Shown here one piece after another: positions 1-10,524 of a stretch of DNA of 60,000 nt; position 1 is the stretch's first letter, and each line of letters starts with the position of its first letter. This DNA is from Symsagittifera roscoffensis. Its lineage: Eukaryota; Xenacoelomorpha; Acoela; Convolutidae. Position numbers and translations under genes: made by a program. Location of the stretch: assembly GCF_963678635.1 (NCBI RefSeq), contig NC_087070.1, forward strand, positions 42,105,831-42,165,830, read 5' to 3'. Under the pieces are notes generated by a model. The model was not told the DNA's origin and searched no databases. It saw nothing but the letters and a program-made list of their open reading frames with translations.

Positions 1-1685
1 AATGGCATTTGATTATATGCACTGTTCATATCTGCGGTTGTAAAGTATTTTCCGTTTATTTTTGTTAAAATAACTTGTATTGGTTCAATAGGCCAATTAC
101 ACTTTGATTCATCTATGAGTGAGTTGAGGTATCTAGCGTCGAGAACGATTTTTAATGATTCTCCTTTGGCTAGAATGATAACAGGATTGATAAATGTGTT
201 GCCTTTTGGTTGTTCTTCTTTATTTACTGGTGATATAATGTTGTATTGTTCTAAAATGTCGAGTAATCTGTTCACTTTATCGTGTAAGTGAATTGGTACT
301 TTACTTGCTCTTTGTTTTTTGAAAACTGCGTCTGGTTTTAATGGGAGATGTAGTGATGAGCTGATTTTGCCAACATCAAATTTGGATGTTGCATAGACTG
401 ATGAATATTTAATTAGCTGTTTGGCTAATTTTTCAAATTCGTCTGGTGTTATTTGTGAATGTTGGAAATTAAACATTGTTAAAAATTTCTGTTGACTCTC
501 TGTGTAGTTATTTATGTTGAATGTCGGTTTGAAATATGGGGTTTTTGTGAAATAATCCGTATTTCTTTTTTCGTTACATATTATATTATTTATGGATAAC
601 TCTTCATTAAGAATTGTGGATTGACAAATATCTAATAATTGGAGTATTTTATTTACGCGATATGCTTTTTCGTGTATTGGTGATATTGTAGCGTTGGTTT
701 CGCAATAGCCTAAAAGTCCTAAAGGTAATGTTACTTGGTAAGGTGTATTGTTGTATACATGTAAAGAAATAATATCTGAATTCGAGTTTTTCAAATATTT
801 TATTGATGAGATTGTGATTTTGAAAAATTTATGAATAGGTTTGAATTCAAAATCTGACATATAAAATTTTTGTTTGTTTTGTTTTTTATCATATTGGTGA
901 ACTTGTTTTATTGAGAAATTATAGATGTTTCCTGATAGTGGTTTCAAGTGTTTTCTTTGTTGGTTATATATTGGGTAGAATTTTGAAAAGAATGTTGGTT
1001 GTTTATTTAATCTTTGAAAAAATGTTAGGGATGTGTCTTTTGTTTTTGTATATTTATCTTTGATTAATATTTTACTGTTCAAGATGTTGATTGTTGGTAT
1101 ATATTTAGAGATAAATGGTATTCCAATGATAATGTGTTTAATATCGGTGATATGGAATATTTGTTTAAATGGTTTATTTAAAATTTTATTTTGCTCTATT
1201 GTTCTTGTGGGGAGAAGAAATAATTGAATTTTTCCGTAGTTTATTAATGTTGATCCTTGTGCTGTTGCTAACTTACTGGAGGTTTCAAGAGGTGTTAGCT
1301 TTGGGTGTAAGGTTTTTATTTCATTCCATGTGGGAATGTTTATTATATTTGATTCTGCTCCTGAATCAATTAGAAAATCAATTTCAAGATCTGGTGGTTG
1401 AAATTCTTTGTTTCTTGGACTTTCTAAGAGAAATGGTATTGTCCAAATTTTTTCTTTGGGTTGTTTTTTTTTGTATATTTTGATAGATGTGATTTGTATT
1501 CAAGCATTTTGTTTTGTCACTTTCATTGGATTGATTTGTAGTATTAGTTCCTTAAGTTTCTTGCGTCGTTGGTGTGGAATGCATGGTTTCAGTATAATAA
1601 TTGTGAAGGAGTTCTGATTGATTTTCATATATGTGTGATGAAAAAGGTTGTTCATATGTAACAGGTTCATAGTCATTTTTGACTG
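1..1685 (-). CDS. pol: T1 pol, partial: aspartic protease and N-terminal RT
   Basis: This frame is open on the minus strand from just after a TAG at 1686-1688 to the left edge. The retropepsin active site is visible as FLIDSGAES, encoded near 1377-1350. About 350 codons downstream come RT landmarks: a helix-rich start, VLDARYLNS near 149-120 (RT block 2), then YFTTADMNSAYNQMP at the edge, where the A-motif aspartate lies. The YxDD box would lie outside the window. The frame is +1 relative to the Arg/Asn-rich gag ORF and overlaps its end (1552) by about 130 nt. That is compatible with +1 frameshifting from gag, but gag is damaged, so this is not proven. No ATG start is needed if it is made by frameshifting. 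Confidence 0.8.
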
Positions 1686-2346
1686 CTACCACATTGATGG
1701 AGAGAGTGTTTTCTGTATCACTTTCTGAGTCTGATGATCCACAGTTTATTTGATTGAGTTGTAACGTATCATTTACTGTGTCATCAATACCTGGAGGGTC
1801 TGATGTTGTTTCTGGATTTGATTGTACTTGATTAAAATAACTTTGATGTTTAGGTGTACTACTTCTGTGGCGATTATTAGAATTATTATAATGATTATTA
1901 TTCCGGTGTGGTGATTGGGAATAATTTCTATAACGATTATTATAACTTGAATGTCGATTTTGTGAATTATTTTGCGATCTATTTTGATAATTACCGTTTG
2001 ATCTATTATATGAGTTATTTCTTGATCGATTGTTTGGATAATAATGATTTCGGTTGTTTGAATAGCTTCTATTTCGATTATTGGAATAGTTTCTATTTCT
2101 ATTATATGATGAGTTTCGTGACTGGTTGTTTGGATAGTATTTATTTCTTGATTGGGAATTAGATCTAGAAACAAATTGTGTTGTATTTGAGTTAGATCTG
2201 GAGTAGTTATTTCGACTGTTTGGTCTATTGTAGTGATTTTGTGACGGATTTTGTGTATGTCTTCGTTCTGGCGATCTTCCTCTATAACTTGAGTTATGTG
2301 GTGATTGATTTCTTGTATAATTTGTATTGTTCGGGAGTAGTCCCAA
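1552..2346 (-). pseudogene. T1 gag C-terminal (nucleocapsid-like) Arg/Asn/Ser-rich region
   Basis: This open frame translates to a strongly low-complexity protein of repeated Asn, Arg, Ser and Tyr (about residues 20-160), followed by an acidic Ser/Asp/Glu stretch, and ends at 1552. Such basic, disordered segments can replace CCHC knuckles as RNA-binding nucleocapsid regions in some retroelements. No CCHC knuckle is present. The first codon is not ATG; the frame is entered from upstream sequence and needs a -1 shift from the gag frame in the repeat at 2341-2486. Pol lies in the +1 frame and overlaps its end. The I/T/H-rich reading of the same DNA in the neighbouring frame looks like a shadow. 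Confidence 0.55.
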
Positions 2347-2486
2347 ACATAGTCTGATTGTTCTGTGATGGCAGTATCATCGTTTGAGTTTTGAGGTCTA
2401 AAATTTTTTCTGGCTTGTGAAATTAAATCAATATTATGCGTGGAATAATCTATCATGAACCATGCCAAAATTTTTTGTAAGTCGTG
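2341..2486. repeat. 146-bp direct repeat, copy 1 (partner 3553-3698)
   Basis: The segment is nearly identical, with a handful of mismatches and no length difference, to 3553-3698 in the same orientation. On the minus strand both copies encode the peptide HDLQKILAWFMIDY and its continuation. The two copies bracket about 1.07 kb of different sequence. The arrangement fits an internal tandem duplication followed by divergence, or a recombination or template switch inside T1 gag. Confidence 0.9.
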
Positions 2487-3558
2487 ATGATCCACCCATA
2501 AGGTATGGATTCATTGTCATTTGTAATGATTCTGCTGCATTTGGCATTTGAGAAAAATTTGAAAGTTGATTTCTTGTTATTTCGTGTTGTTGAAGATAAT
2601 ATGGGAGTGGTATTTCATTTTGCATTTGTGTTGGTTGATACGAGTGTGTGATCATTGGGTTTTGTTGCTGAATTGGTTGAACAGATTGTGTATTAATTGG
2701 GTTTTGTGTTTGGATTGGTTGTTGATTTTGTGTATCTATCGGTTGTGGAGAAAAAATTCTATGATTTGTATGTGGTTTCTGTACTCCTTGTCCACGATAT
2801 TCTTGATTATATGGTGCAAATATATCTGGTTGTAAAAAATCATCATCTGAGGATAAGTAATCCATCTGATAAGATGTTTGTTTTTTATTTTTATTTTGTT
2901 GAAAAAATGGATAATTTTCACTACGATCCTGTGGAGGATGTAAATTTGTTTGAAAATTTACTGAAGTGGTTGGTGCCATTGGGTTATCCCAGTTTCGAGA
3001 TCTTGTATGATTATTAAAAATTTTTCGTGGGGGATAATTTGTTTTTGATGGATGTGTGTAATTATAATTATGTTCTGCAAAATTGTTTCTAGTGAACGTT
3101 TTGCGTGTTTTTGACGGTATTGTCATGGGTCTGTATGTTTGATAATCCATGTGTGAATATTTTGGGGCAACCGAAGGTTTAACGGTTGATTGTAAGGTTA
3201 CCTGTGTTTGTGAAGGGTTTGTATTTCTTGGTGTTGTTAAATTTGGACGTATCGGTGAAATGCTTTGTTGTGTAGTTGTTGTGTGTACGATTTCTTCATT
3301 TATGAAGTGTGATGGTGTCTGGATATCTTGTTGAGTAAGATTCCTAGTTCCATTGAGGTTTTCATTGTGTATGACAGTGGAGTTTAAACTATTATTTTGC
3401 ATATCAGGTAAAAATGTATTATAGTTTAATGGTGTTGCATCAATGGTTAATGGTATTACTCTTACATAATCTCTTACATAAGATATCGTACTTATTGCTT
3501 GACTTGAGATTGATTGTGGGAAATTTATAAATGCGGGATGAGACCATTCGGGTCCCAA
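2434..3558 (-). CDS. T1 Gln/Asn/Pro-rich ORF between the two gag repeats
   Basis: A 374-codon minus-strand frame without an ATG at its first codon (TTG). The product is rich in Gln, Asn, Pro, Thr and Tyr, with a repetitive stretch of QPI-TQNQ type units around residues 265-330 and no recognisable catalytic motif. It overlaps the end of the gag-like ORF at 3525-3558 in another frame and ends inside the second copy of the 146-bp repeat, where it reads the repeat out of frame. It may be an alternative gag C-terminal region joined by rearrangement, or coding sequence reached by frameshifting. I do not recognise the family. Confidence 0.45.
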   Translation of the reverse strand: MGPEWSHPAFINFPQSISSQAISTISYVRDYVRVIPLTIDATPLNYNTFLPDMQNNSLNSTVIHNENLNGTRNLTQQDIQTPSHFINEEIVHTTTTQQSISPIRPNLTTPRNTNPSQTQVTLQSTVKPSVAPKYSHMDYQTYRPMTIPSKTRKTFTRNNFAEHNYNYTHPSKTNYPPRKIFNNHTRSRNWDNPMAPTTSVNFQTNLHPPQDRSENYPFFQQNKNKKQTSYQMDYLSSDDDFLQPDIFAPYNQEYRGQGVQKPHTNHRIFSPQPIDTQNQQPIQTQNPINTQSVQPIQQQNPMITHSYQPTQMQNEIPLPYYLQQHEITRNQLSNFSQMPNAAESLQMTMNPYLMGGSSRLTKNFGMVHDRLFHA

Positions 3559-4271
3559 AAATAGTCTAATTGTTCTGTGATGGCAGTATCATCGTTTGAG
3601 TTTTGAGGTCTAAAATTTTTTCTGGCTTGTGAAATTAAATCTATATTATGCGTGAAATAATCTATCATGAACCATGCCAAAATTTTTTGTAAGTCGTGTT
3701 TTGTATGTTGTGAAACTTCATCTTTAGTGAAATTTTCTTTAATTATATTTAGAAAACTAGAGAGTAGTGTGATTTCATGTCGTACTCTTATATGTTTAGA
3801 TGTTTCTGTCGGTGAGACATTTGGGATTGGGATTTCGTTTTCTAATATCGAGATATAACTATATATTATTGCAAAAACTTCATTGGTGAATATGGAGTTT
3901 GCTCTTTGTGAGTTATGATATTGTATGCTTTTTATATATTCTGAGAATACTTTTGAAAATTCTAAATCAAGGTCGTCTGTTTGAATTACATATTTGCTGT
4001 GGTTCTGGTTTGGTGAGCTGATTTCTATGGAGTAGACTCCGTATTGTTGTGTTAAGTTGCATATATCTTTCAGATAGTGATCGATAATTTGTCTTTTGAT
4101 TTTTACATCTGGGAACTCTGTTTTACATGGGCTGATTCCAGGTTCAAACAAATTTAAGAGTAAATTTTTGCAAAATATATGCTGTCCTCTATCATTGGTT
4201 GCATCTACGATGAAGGGGAAGATATCATCATCATCTGGACTTTCTTCACCTGCAATGTGTGTTGAGCTCAT
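3525..4271 (-). CDS. gag: T1 gag-like N-terminal ORF
   Basis: Starts at an ATG at 4271-4269, 248 codons. The product is acidic at the N-terminus (residues 7-16 rich in Glu and Asp), then alpha-helical in character with regularly spaced hydrophobics, as expected of a Gag capsid-like domain, though no named motif is visible. The last 50 residues are encoded by the 146-bp direct repeat (3553-3698). The ORF ends shortly after entering unrelated sequence, so this is probably a truncated Gag. Its position upstream of protease and RT is the main reason for the gag call. Its start overlaps the end of the upstream basic ORF by 26 nt. Confidence 0.55.
   Translation of the reverse strand: MSSTHIAGEESPDDDDIFPFIVDATNDRGQHIFCKNLLLNLFEPGISPCKTEFPDVKIKRQIIDHYLKDICNLTQQYGVYSIEISSPNQNHSKYVIQTDDLDLEFSKVFSEYIKSIQYHNSQRANSIFTNEVFAIIYSYISILENEIPIPNVSPTETSKHIRVRHEITLLSSFLNIIKENFTKDEVSQHTKHDLQKILAWFMIDYFTHNIDLISQARKNFRPQNSNDDTAITEQLDYFWDPNGLIPHL
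3553..3698. repeat. 146-bp direct repeat, copy 2 (partner 2341-2486)
   Basis: Same orientation and length as 2341-2486. On the minus strand it encodes the C-terminal part of the gag-like ORF. A short T-run here (five T, where the partner has a G) sits next to the point where the reading frame changes. Confidence 0.9.
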
Positions 4272-4713
4272 TTTTTCGTTTGATGACTGTTAATATGTAA
4301 TTATCGATGTGTCTAATTGGTTGATTCCAATTGTATAAATGTACTGGTTTGTGTTTATATTGCTTTTTTATTCTTCTTTTTCCTCTTTTTGATGAATTTG
4401 GAGTTGTTTCTGAGTCGAAAAAATATAATTGATCGTGAATTGGGCAATTTTTATCTATTGATTCTTTTAATTTATAAAGTTCGTCTAAACTGCTGGTTTC
4501 TGATTCTGAAAATGCGTTTCGGTTTTTTGAAAATCTTTTTCGTGTTATTTGTCTTTGTTTGGTTATTTTTTTTCTTTTTAGTGTTTGTCGTTTTGTTCTA
4601 ATATATCCAACTGTTTGTGTATGAGGTGTGATTACAAGGTCGTATTTTTTGTTGTCTATTTCACGATTGTGTAAAACGATTGTTTGTTTATTTCCTAGGT
4701 TTTTAAATGACAT
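4246..4713 (-). CDS. T1 small basic ORF upstream of gag
   Basis: ATG at 4713-4711, 155 codons, ending 26 nt inside the gag-like ORF in a different frame. The product is highly basic, with Lys/Arg clusters around residues 39-65 and 110-122 and a Glu/Asp/Ser patch between them, and has no hydrophobic segment. I do not recognise it. It could be an accessory nucleic-acid-binding protein or the true 5' part of Gag with a programmed frame change. The genuine ATG and tight overlap favour a real ORF, but AT-rich DNA can keep such frames open by chance. Confidence 0.4.
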   Translation of the reverse strand: MSFKNLGNKQTIVLHNREIDNKKYDLVITPHTQTVGYIRTKRQTLKRKKITKQRQITRKRFSKNRNAFSESETSSLDELYKLKESIDKNCPIHDQLYFFDSETTPNSSKRGKRRIKKQYKHKPVHLYNWNQPIRHIDNYILTVIKRKNELNTHCR

Positions 4714-6480
4714 AAGGTTTAGGATGACGGGTGCAAAAGGTTGTTAAATGATTTCTATTTGCTTAAACTGTTAGTCCTTACGATTTTTTGGTTAGCTTAA
4801 CCTGGGTCTATTTGTTCAGGGTTGGAGAGAAAAGTATATCAATTCCGAAGAAGGATTTTTTACTTTCTCGTGGCTAGTATAAGCTAAGGTGTTAACTTAC
4901 TTAATCTTACTTAGGGGTAGTGATTGTGTTCAAGGGTTGGAGAATAGTAAATCGATCCACAAGGTTCAGGTATAATTAGAACGCGAGTAGTTCGTTAGAT
5001 ACTATTTTAAACTTACTAAGTCTAAGATTTATCTTGGGTCTGGTAAGAGGGGGATCAAGTGAAGGATGAATAACCGAAGTTCTTCACTATTTATCTTAAT
5101 TTGAATGATTAGTTTTGTTCAAAAATTTCTGTTAGTCCTGGGTTTTTAGAAAGGGTTGGATAGTGAATCGACGTTTGAGGTCAATAGACACTAGTTAAGT
5201 GGGTGGGGGAGAACAAAATTGTTCTTTTTGATCCAAGGATAGGCCTTGATGATCAAGTTTTCAATTTAATTAAATAGAAAATGATTTGAGATCCAAGGAT
5301 AAGCCTTGATGATCTGATTTTAAAATTAAGTGAATTTAAATTTAAAATGATTTAACTTTGTGTAAAGAAAAGATTTAGTGTTTTTATGATATTAGTGAGC
5401 TTATGAATGCTGTTATGTTTAGGTGATGAAGCTGGAACAACAGGATGATTTATGATTACTAACCGTTTATTGTCATGCTACTAATTTTTATTTTGATTTT
5501 CCAATAAATATTTTTCAAACATGTTTTGTATATTACTGCAGAATTTAGGAAAACCATCTGAGATCTTTTTATCAATCGTTATTGTATATTAATAATTTTG
5601 TTTAGCGCCTGAAATGATTTTGAAGATTGACTTCAAGATTTTATGCTTGCAAATGAAAATCTAAATTCATTGCTAGTAGTATTCTAAATACAAAAGTTTG
5701 TGTTGGCTTTTGCCGAACTATCATATAACTATATGGTAAGTTTCTACTTTGTCGTATGTCGTCTCTGGTTCGAGGTCTTCTTCCAATTCCGGGTAGTTCT
5801 GTTATCGTTCGGAATATTGGCTCTGATCTATTGAGTCGTAGAGACATTTCGATTAAATTATCGTCGTATAACATTTTGTAAATGTTTTGTCAAAATTCTA
5901 ATCTATTATTGGTTAATTCTAAGCTATTAAGGTCTTGTTCGAGACTTATGGTCGCACCAGATGAGTTAGAACTTATGTGGTTAACTCATAGAGTAATTTC
6001 GGATAGGGTACACCGTCTGCTCGTCACGCTATCTTATTTTCGGCCGGATAGATTCGTGCAACTTCTTAGTCTAATACCGATCCTAATCTTACTCTTATAC
6101 TATCTAGTCTCAGGTTGTTTAACTAGTCTCTGCTAGGCTCAATAGATCTAGGGTATACTGGTTTATTGCGGCTGCTGAAGTACTCGGGAGAGTTCAACTA
6201 ATTTCTAAGTTAAATTCAAATCTCTCTGGTGCTGAAATTACAAGTAATTTCAGCACTTACAAATAAGTGGATTGTTAGTCAGATGGATCATGATTGGTTA
6301 ATATTAAATACTTTACATTGGTAAAATATCTAATTTATCCAATCATAAAATGTAGTTTAGATCAGGTTCCAGTAACAACTCTCAGCTGATTTTTTAAATA
6401 GTTTTTGACATCAGTTTTTTGTTCTGGGGGTTAGTGCCATTTTTTTCCTTTTCATGTTCCTCTCTCATTGTCGTTATCCT
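4714..6480. other. T1 leader/LTR region, no confident gene
   Basis: This AT-rich stretch lies 5' of T1 gag on the minus strand and should contain its primer-binding site and perhaps its 5' LTR. I could not fix LTR ends because the partner LTR is outside the window. It contains degenerate recurrences of a 'gggttggaga' motif (about 4820, 4932 and 5151) and a 60-bp direct repeat at 5230-5355. A 77-codon minus ORF at 5641-5874 has no recognisable similarity and I leave it uncalled. Confidence 0.4.
5230..5355. repeat. Two-copy tandem repeat, 60-bp period
   Basis: Two units starting at 5230 and 5290 share the core 'gatccaaggata-gccttg', then 'atgatc', and end in A/T-rich sequence containing 'aaatgattt'. 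Only two copies are evident. They lie in the presumed leader or LTR region of T1. Confidence 0.7.
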
Positions 6481-6484
6481 TTTT

Positions 6485-6508
6485 GCCTTCTTCTTCGTCT
6501 TCTTCTTC

Positions 6509-6557
<49 letters not shown>

Positions 6558-6558
6558 G

Positions 6559-6609
<51 letters not shown>

Positions 6610-6690
6610 TTTATTAATATTATTATTATGATTATTCTTATTCTTCTGTTTCTTCGTCTTCTTCTGCTTCTTTTGCTTCTTCGTCTTATT
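6485..6690. repeat. Trinucleotide microsatellite, (CTT)n and (ATT)n
   Basis: A run of CTT/CGT-type triplets passes into about 40 ATT triplets with rare interruptions (ATG, TTT), then back to CTT/TCG-type triplets. It produces poly-Asn and poly-Ile reading frames on the two strands, which are not taken as genes. Confidence 0.95.
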
Positions 6691-8926
6691 ACTCAAACAC
6701 CTAAAAGATGTAGGGTTTCTGAGCGGGGTTTTGACTAGAGTTCTTCTCCTTCTTTTTTCTTCTTCTTCTTCGTCTAGTTTTCTTCTGTTTCGGCAAACTG
6801 TGAAATGAGAAGCACCATTGTGACCTGACCATAACAAATGTGAGACTTCCTACTATGCGTAGAAGATATTGTGAAAACGGTGAAAAATGATCCGAGGGTG
6901 CTATTGCAAGTCGCGAATACATTGCATCTTTACTTAGAGTTCACAATTGAAACACCTGATTTCCTGCTTTGTACAACAATAAACATTTAGATAGCAATGT
7001 GCTAGTCAGATAAGTTGGTTTTTAAAACAACCAACCGTTACAGGCACGCTTCTAAAGGAGCGCACCACTGCAGTACAACGGAGTACAGATCACAAAGTTT
7101 TCAGGAGCACATCGTAATGGAAATTTTATCATGCAGATAAGTTGATCAAAACACAGCAACGGAAGGAAAATCAGTACGCAGATAATAGGTCATCTAGAGT
7201 CAAGTCGAGAACACTATTGAAAGAATTAAGAATAGCAATCTGACTCCGCTTACTAATAGCAATTGTTAGTTTGGCTGTTTTGATTCTTGGCTTTCGCATT
7301 TGAGTTGCCGCAAGAACCTTGAGAAAGCCAGGGACAATTCGAAATTTTGAAAAAATCAAATTGCGCTAAAGAAATCAAATTTCTTTCATATGAACGACTG
7401 GCAGACTTTATTACGCAAAGAAGGTCCAACTGTGGTACTCTATGGAAGAAGTTAGGATTTTTCAATTAAAATTTTGTCAGATTATGGTTCCTTCGATTAA
7501 ATGCTAGTGATTTGTTTTTTTTTGTGTTTTTGTTCTATTTAACAACAATTGAAAAACGCTGTATGACGACTCACCCTTTACATATGAAGCTGCTTTCAAT
7601 TAGAAATTTGATATAATCAGAAGCTCGAAAAAATCATAGATATCGAGGTTAAAGTCAGAAGTTCTTTCATCAAATTATCCAGTCCAAATTCTAGGAGTTT
7701 CCTAGATATGGAAGAATAAAGTATAAAGTGAATGAAAATAAAGAGAGTCAGATAGTTGGCAATCAAGCCAACATGATTGAGAAAACTAACACCTGCACAT
7801 TATCAACCGGAGTTGACAGTTACTCAAAAAAAACGGATCTGATTTGAGGGTACGGGTCGATCATATACTTGAATAACTCTGCGTTTTTTTCCCTTGGCTA
7901 TACAATTGAAAATCTTCTTCGAAAGTCGTTTTATCATTAAAAGTTCCGAGTACACAGGCAGCGTCATGTACATATATGGCTATTGGTTGAACATTATATC
8001 CATCATCGATCAAATCTCTATTTTGTCAGATTTTCGATCTTCCCCGCGATCGCTTCTGATCTATCCTGTGGTGGTGTCGTTGAACTGACAGAGTGGAAAT
8101 GTGAGTGAAAGTGAGACTCTGCTTTATAGGGGCATTTAAAAATTGAACGCCTAGAGAATCTCCCTTCACTTATGAGACAAAACAAGCAATGCGATCCATC
8201 TTCAGTTGCATTTTTCTCGCATACGCATTTAAACTTTTCACAATTTTTTGACTCCAGGTGGAGTCCAATTGCGATTCTAAGCTATTGATTTGACAATTTT
8301 AATCTTAGGTTTTTACACGGTATGACATTCAACCAATGCGGTCCGAACTTATCCTGATGAGCATTGAAATTTTTACCTCAGTAAGTTCTAATTTGAAAAT
8401 TCTTTGAGTGTTTTTTTTAAATCAAATATTAACTTCATCCAATTTTTCGTGATTTCCTTTTTCGGAGCTACCTGATTTTTTGCTGAATCAAACCGAAATG
8501 CTCATATTATATGTTCCATCCGCGTGCTTTAAACCAAAAGTTTCAATTAAGATGGCTTTCGCTCCTACTGCTGAAGGTAGAAAAAACGGCTAAAGCTAGT
8601 AAGCGGGCAAAAAAAAACACCCAAGCCACCTTTGGTTGCCGGCAGAACTGCTTGCAAAAATTGGCTATCTTTCATTTTTACTTTTGTTATTTTACATGGA
8701 ATTTTTTTTCACAATTTGATCGTATTTATCCAAAAAATCCTTTTGCAAAAACTAACGATTTGTGAACAAAAAAAATAGGATTTCCGGGATGCTAAAGCTT
8801 TTTTTTGAGAGATAAACCATAACGTGCATCCAGCTTATCAATAACCTCCAAGATTTTTTCCAGTTCGGCTGTTATTTGATTTAGCAAATCTTAGCGACAA
8901 AATTGCCTTTAGGCGAGCCCAAAAAT
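6691..8926. other. Intergenic AT-rich sequence, nothing identified
   Basis: No protein-coding frame with recognisable motifs, RNA gene or clear repeat was seen. Short ORFs here are within chance expectation for AT-rich DNA. Confidence 0.5.
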
Positions 8927-9790
8927 TCAAATTCTTCCCTGGATTTGAGTTTTATTTTTGGATATACTTTTTGAAATTGACCTATAATTGTATTGTACTG
9001 CGTACTTGTGGTCTTTCTTGGAGAATATATAGCTTACCTTTTTCTGTGTTTTGGCTTGAGCCATAGTTTTTTCAGACTTCTGTATGTTTTTAACGTCTCG
9101 GAGCACTAATTTGCAGTCGTAAGCTAGATCTCTAACTTCTAAATACCAAATGTTTCTTTTGGCTTCAGTTTTTTGTACCAGCGTCTGAATTGTTTCAGCA
9201 AAAAGGGATGAAGCATTGGGATCACCCTGTCGTATTCCGTCCTCCGTCAAAGTGATAGAATTTCCGTTAAAAATATGACTCGGTTTACTGTAGGTGAAAT
9301 AAGTCTATTTATCCAACTCCGGACAGTTCGAAAACACTTGATTCAGTATAGTTTCTCAATTGAGCTCACTAAATGCCTTGTTAAAATCTAAAATGAGTAA
9401 GAGGGAGCACGTACGGTTGTCAACACCTTCTATAAATTTTCTGAAGGAGTGTGCAGCATTTTCAGCTCCGCAATTATTGCCACATCCTATCTGAAAAGTC
9501 CCAAAACATTTTTGTCGCTATGCAAGAACCTTGCTACCTGCACAATTAGACGCGATGCGTATGAGCGTGTTGACGATGGCAATCGGTGGTAAAATTTCGT
9601 CTTTTCCATGAGCGCGATAAGTTTTCCTCCAAAAAAGCATTAGCTAATTGAGCATTTCACTTTCGCTTATAAGATTTAAGAGCCAAGTAAGCAATTTCGT
9701 GAAATGGACCCCCCATTGCGTTTGATATACTAATCAGGTCTTTAAAAACTTGGGTAAACATTTCGTCCGGACTGGCATTTCGAAAACACA
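8927..9790 (-). pseudogene. Degenerate non-LTR reverse transcriptase fragment
   Basis: Translating the minus strand across several frame changes and stops recovers an ordered set of RT landmarks: a PIAIVNTLIRIAS-like segment, then FQIGCGNNCGAE with the catalytic-loop-like LLLILDFNKAF (A motif), then EDGIRQGDPNASSLF (B motif, normally QGDPLGPLLF). The last 107 codons (8927-9250) are open. The C-motif YxDD is not seen. The spelling differs clearly from the tandem RT relics at 10-18 kb, so this is another non-LTR lineage. It is a dead copy. Confidence 0.65.
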
Positions 9791-9814
9791 TAGTTGCTTC
9801 GTGGTTATGTAGAA

Positions 9815-10010
9815 GTATTGAGATAATCGCGTATTCCTACTCGTCAGTAAGCAGACTAACACTGTAGTGATCAATCAGAATCGAGACAAAGAAGAAATTA
9901 ATAAATGTTAATTATTTATTTCGAAAGTTCGCTTTCACGTCTCGACTATGATTGGTTAATACAGGGTTTGTCTGCTTACTGACGAGCAGGAATACGTGGT
10001 TTTCTAAATA
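9815..10010. repeat. Foldback element (long imperfect hairpin)
   Basis: The 26 bases at 9831-9856 are repeated as an inverted copy at about 9969-9994 with one mismatch. Pairing continues inward with about 75 percent identity to 9889 and 9937, leaving a spacer near 45 bp, and more weakly outward to about 9815 and 10010. The size and structure resemble a foldback/MITE-type element. No transposase frame is present. Confidence 0.65.
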
Positions 10011-10228
10011 CAGACCGCACTCCTTGCTTTTTACAGCTGGAACTCAATTACGCAAAAGCTATCGCCATACATTTTTTTTCGAGTTTGGGGCATTTATATC
10101 AGTTCTTTTTGTGTGGATAAACATCAAATTTAATAATTAAGAGAAAAAAAAGCTTCAAATTTGTCATTCGAAGCGGCCAGCTTTATTCCTTCCTTATTTT
10201 TCCCTCGTTGAGCTTGCTGCCGATTGGC
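10011..10228. other. Spacer before the tandem array, nothing identified
   Basis: AT-rich sequence with no recognisable gene. Homology to the later array units begins near 10229. Confidence 0.5.
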
Positions 10229-10524
10229 TTCATTCTATGCTCGAGATCTGTCTGGGGCTGGCGTGACCCATGAGGAAGAGGTTAAGGCAGTGAAAAAATT
10301 TTGGTTCTTAGTTTTTGGTTTAATATAGAACTCATAGTTGTCGTTTGTTTATGGCTACTTTTTTGTTGTTGTTCAACAAAAAATAAGAAAAACGTCTGAA
10401 AAAACAGCCAGTAAGAAACATTTACTGTATTGTAGAAAATATATTTCATTTCATCCGAAACACTTTCTGCCAAGGGAACACGCGAGTCATGCCAGATCAA
10501 GGAAAAATACAATTTACATAATCA

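Larger units (their letters stand above)
1..4713 (-). mobile_element. T1: partial Ty3/Gypsy-like LTR retrotransposon
   Basis: Minus-strand reading from 4713 to 1 gives a basic upstream ORF, a gag-like ORF, a disrupted Gln/Asn-rich and Arg/Asn-rich gag C-terminal region, then an open pol frame with an aspartic protease and the N-terminal part of an RT. The element leaves the window at the left edge inside the RT, so RNase H, integrase and the 3' LTR are not visible. Base composition is very AT-rich, unlike E1 and E2. Gag is broken by a 146-bp direct duplication and frame changes, so this copy is probably inactive even though its pol frame is open. Assignment to Ty3/Gypsy rests on the protease and RT sequence style and is less certain than its being an LTR-type retroelement. 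Confidence 0.8.

Noticed and set aside
1773-2495. Minus-strand ORF very rich in Ile, Thr and His
   Set aside because: Overlaps the Arg/Asn-rich frame, whose composition is more protein-like; its extreme Ile content marks it as an out-of-frame shadow beyond the 146-bp repeat.
5641-5874. 77-codon minus-strand ORF upstream of T1
   Set aside because: No motif, and it lies where LTR or leader sequence is expected; chance is a sufficient explanation.
6394-6837. Poly-Asn and poly-Ile ORFs
   Set aside because: Produced by the ATT/CTT microsatellite; both strands are open for the same reason.
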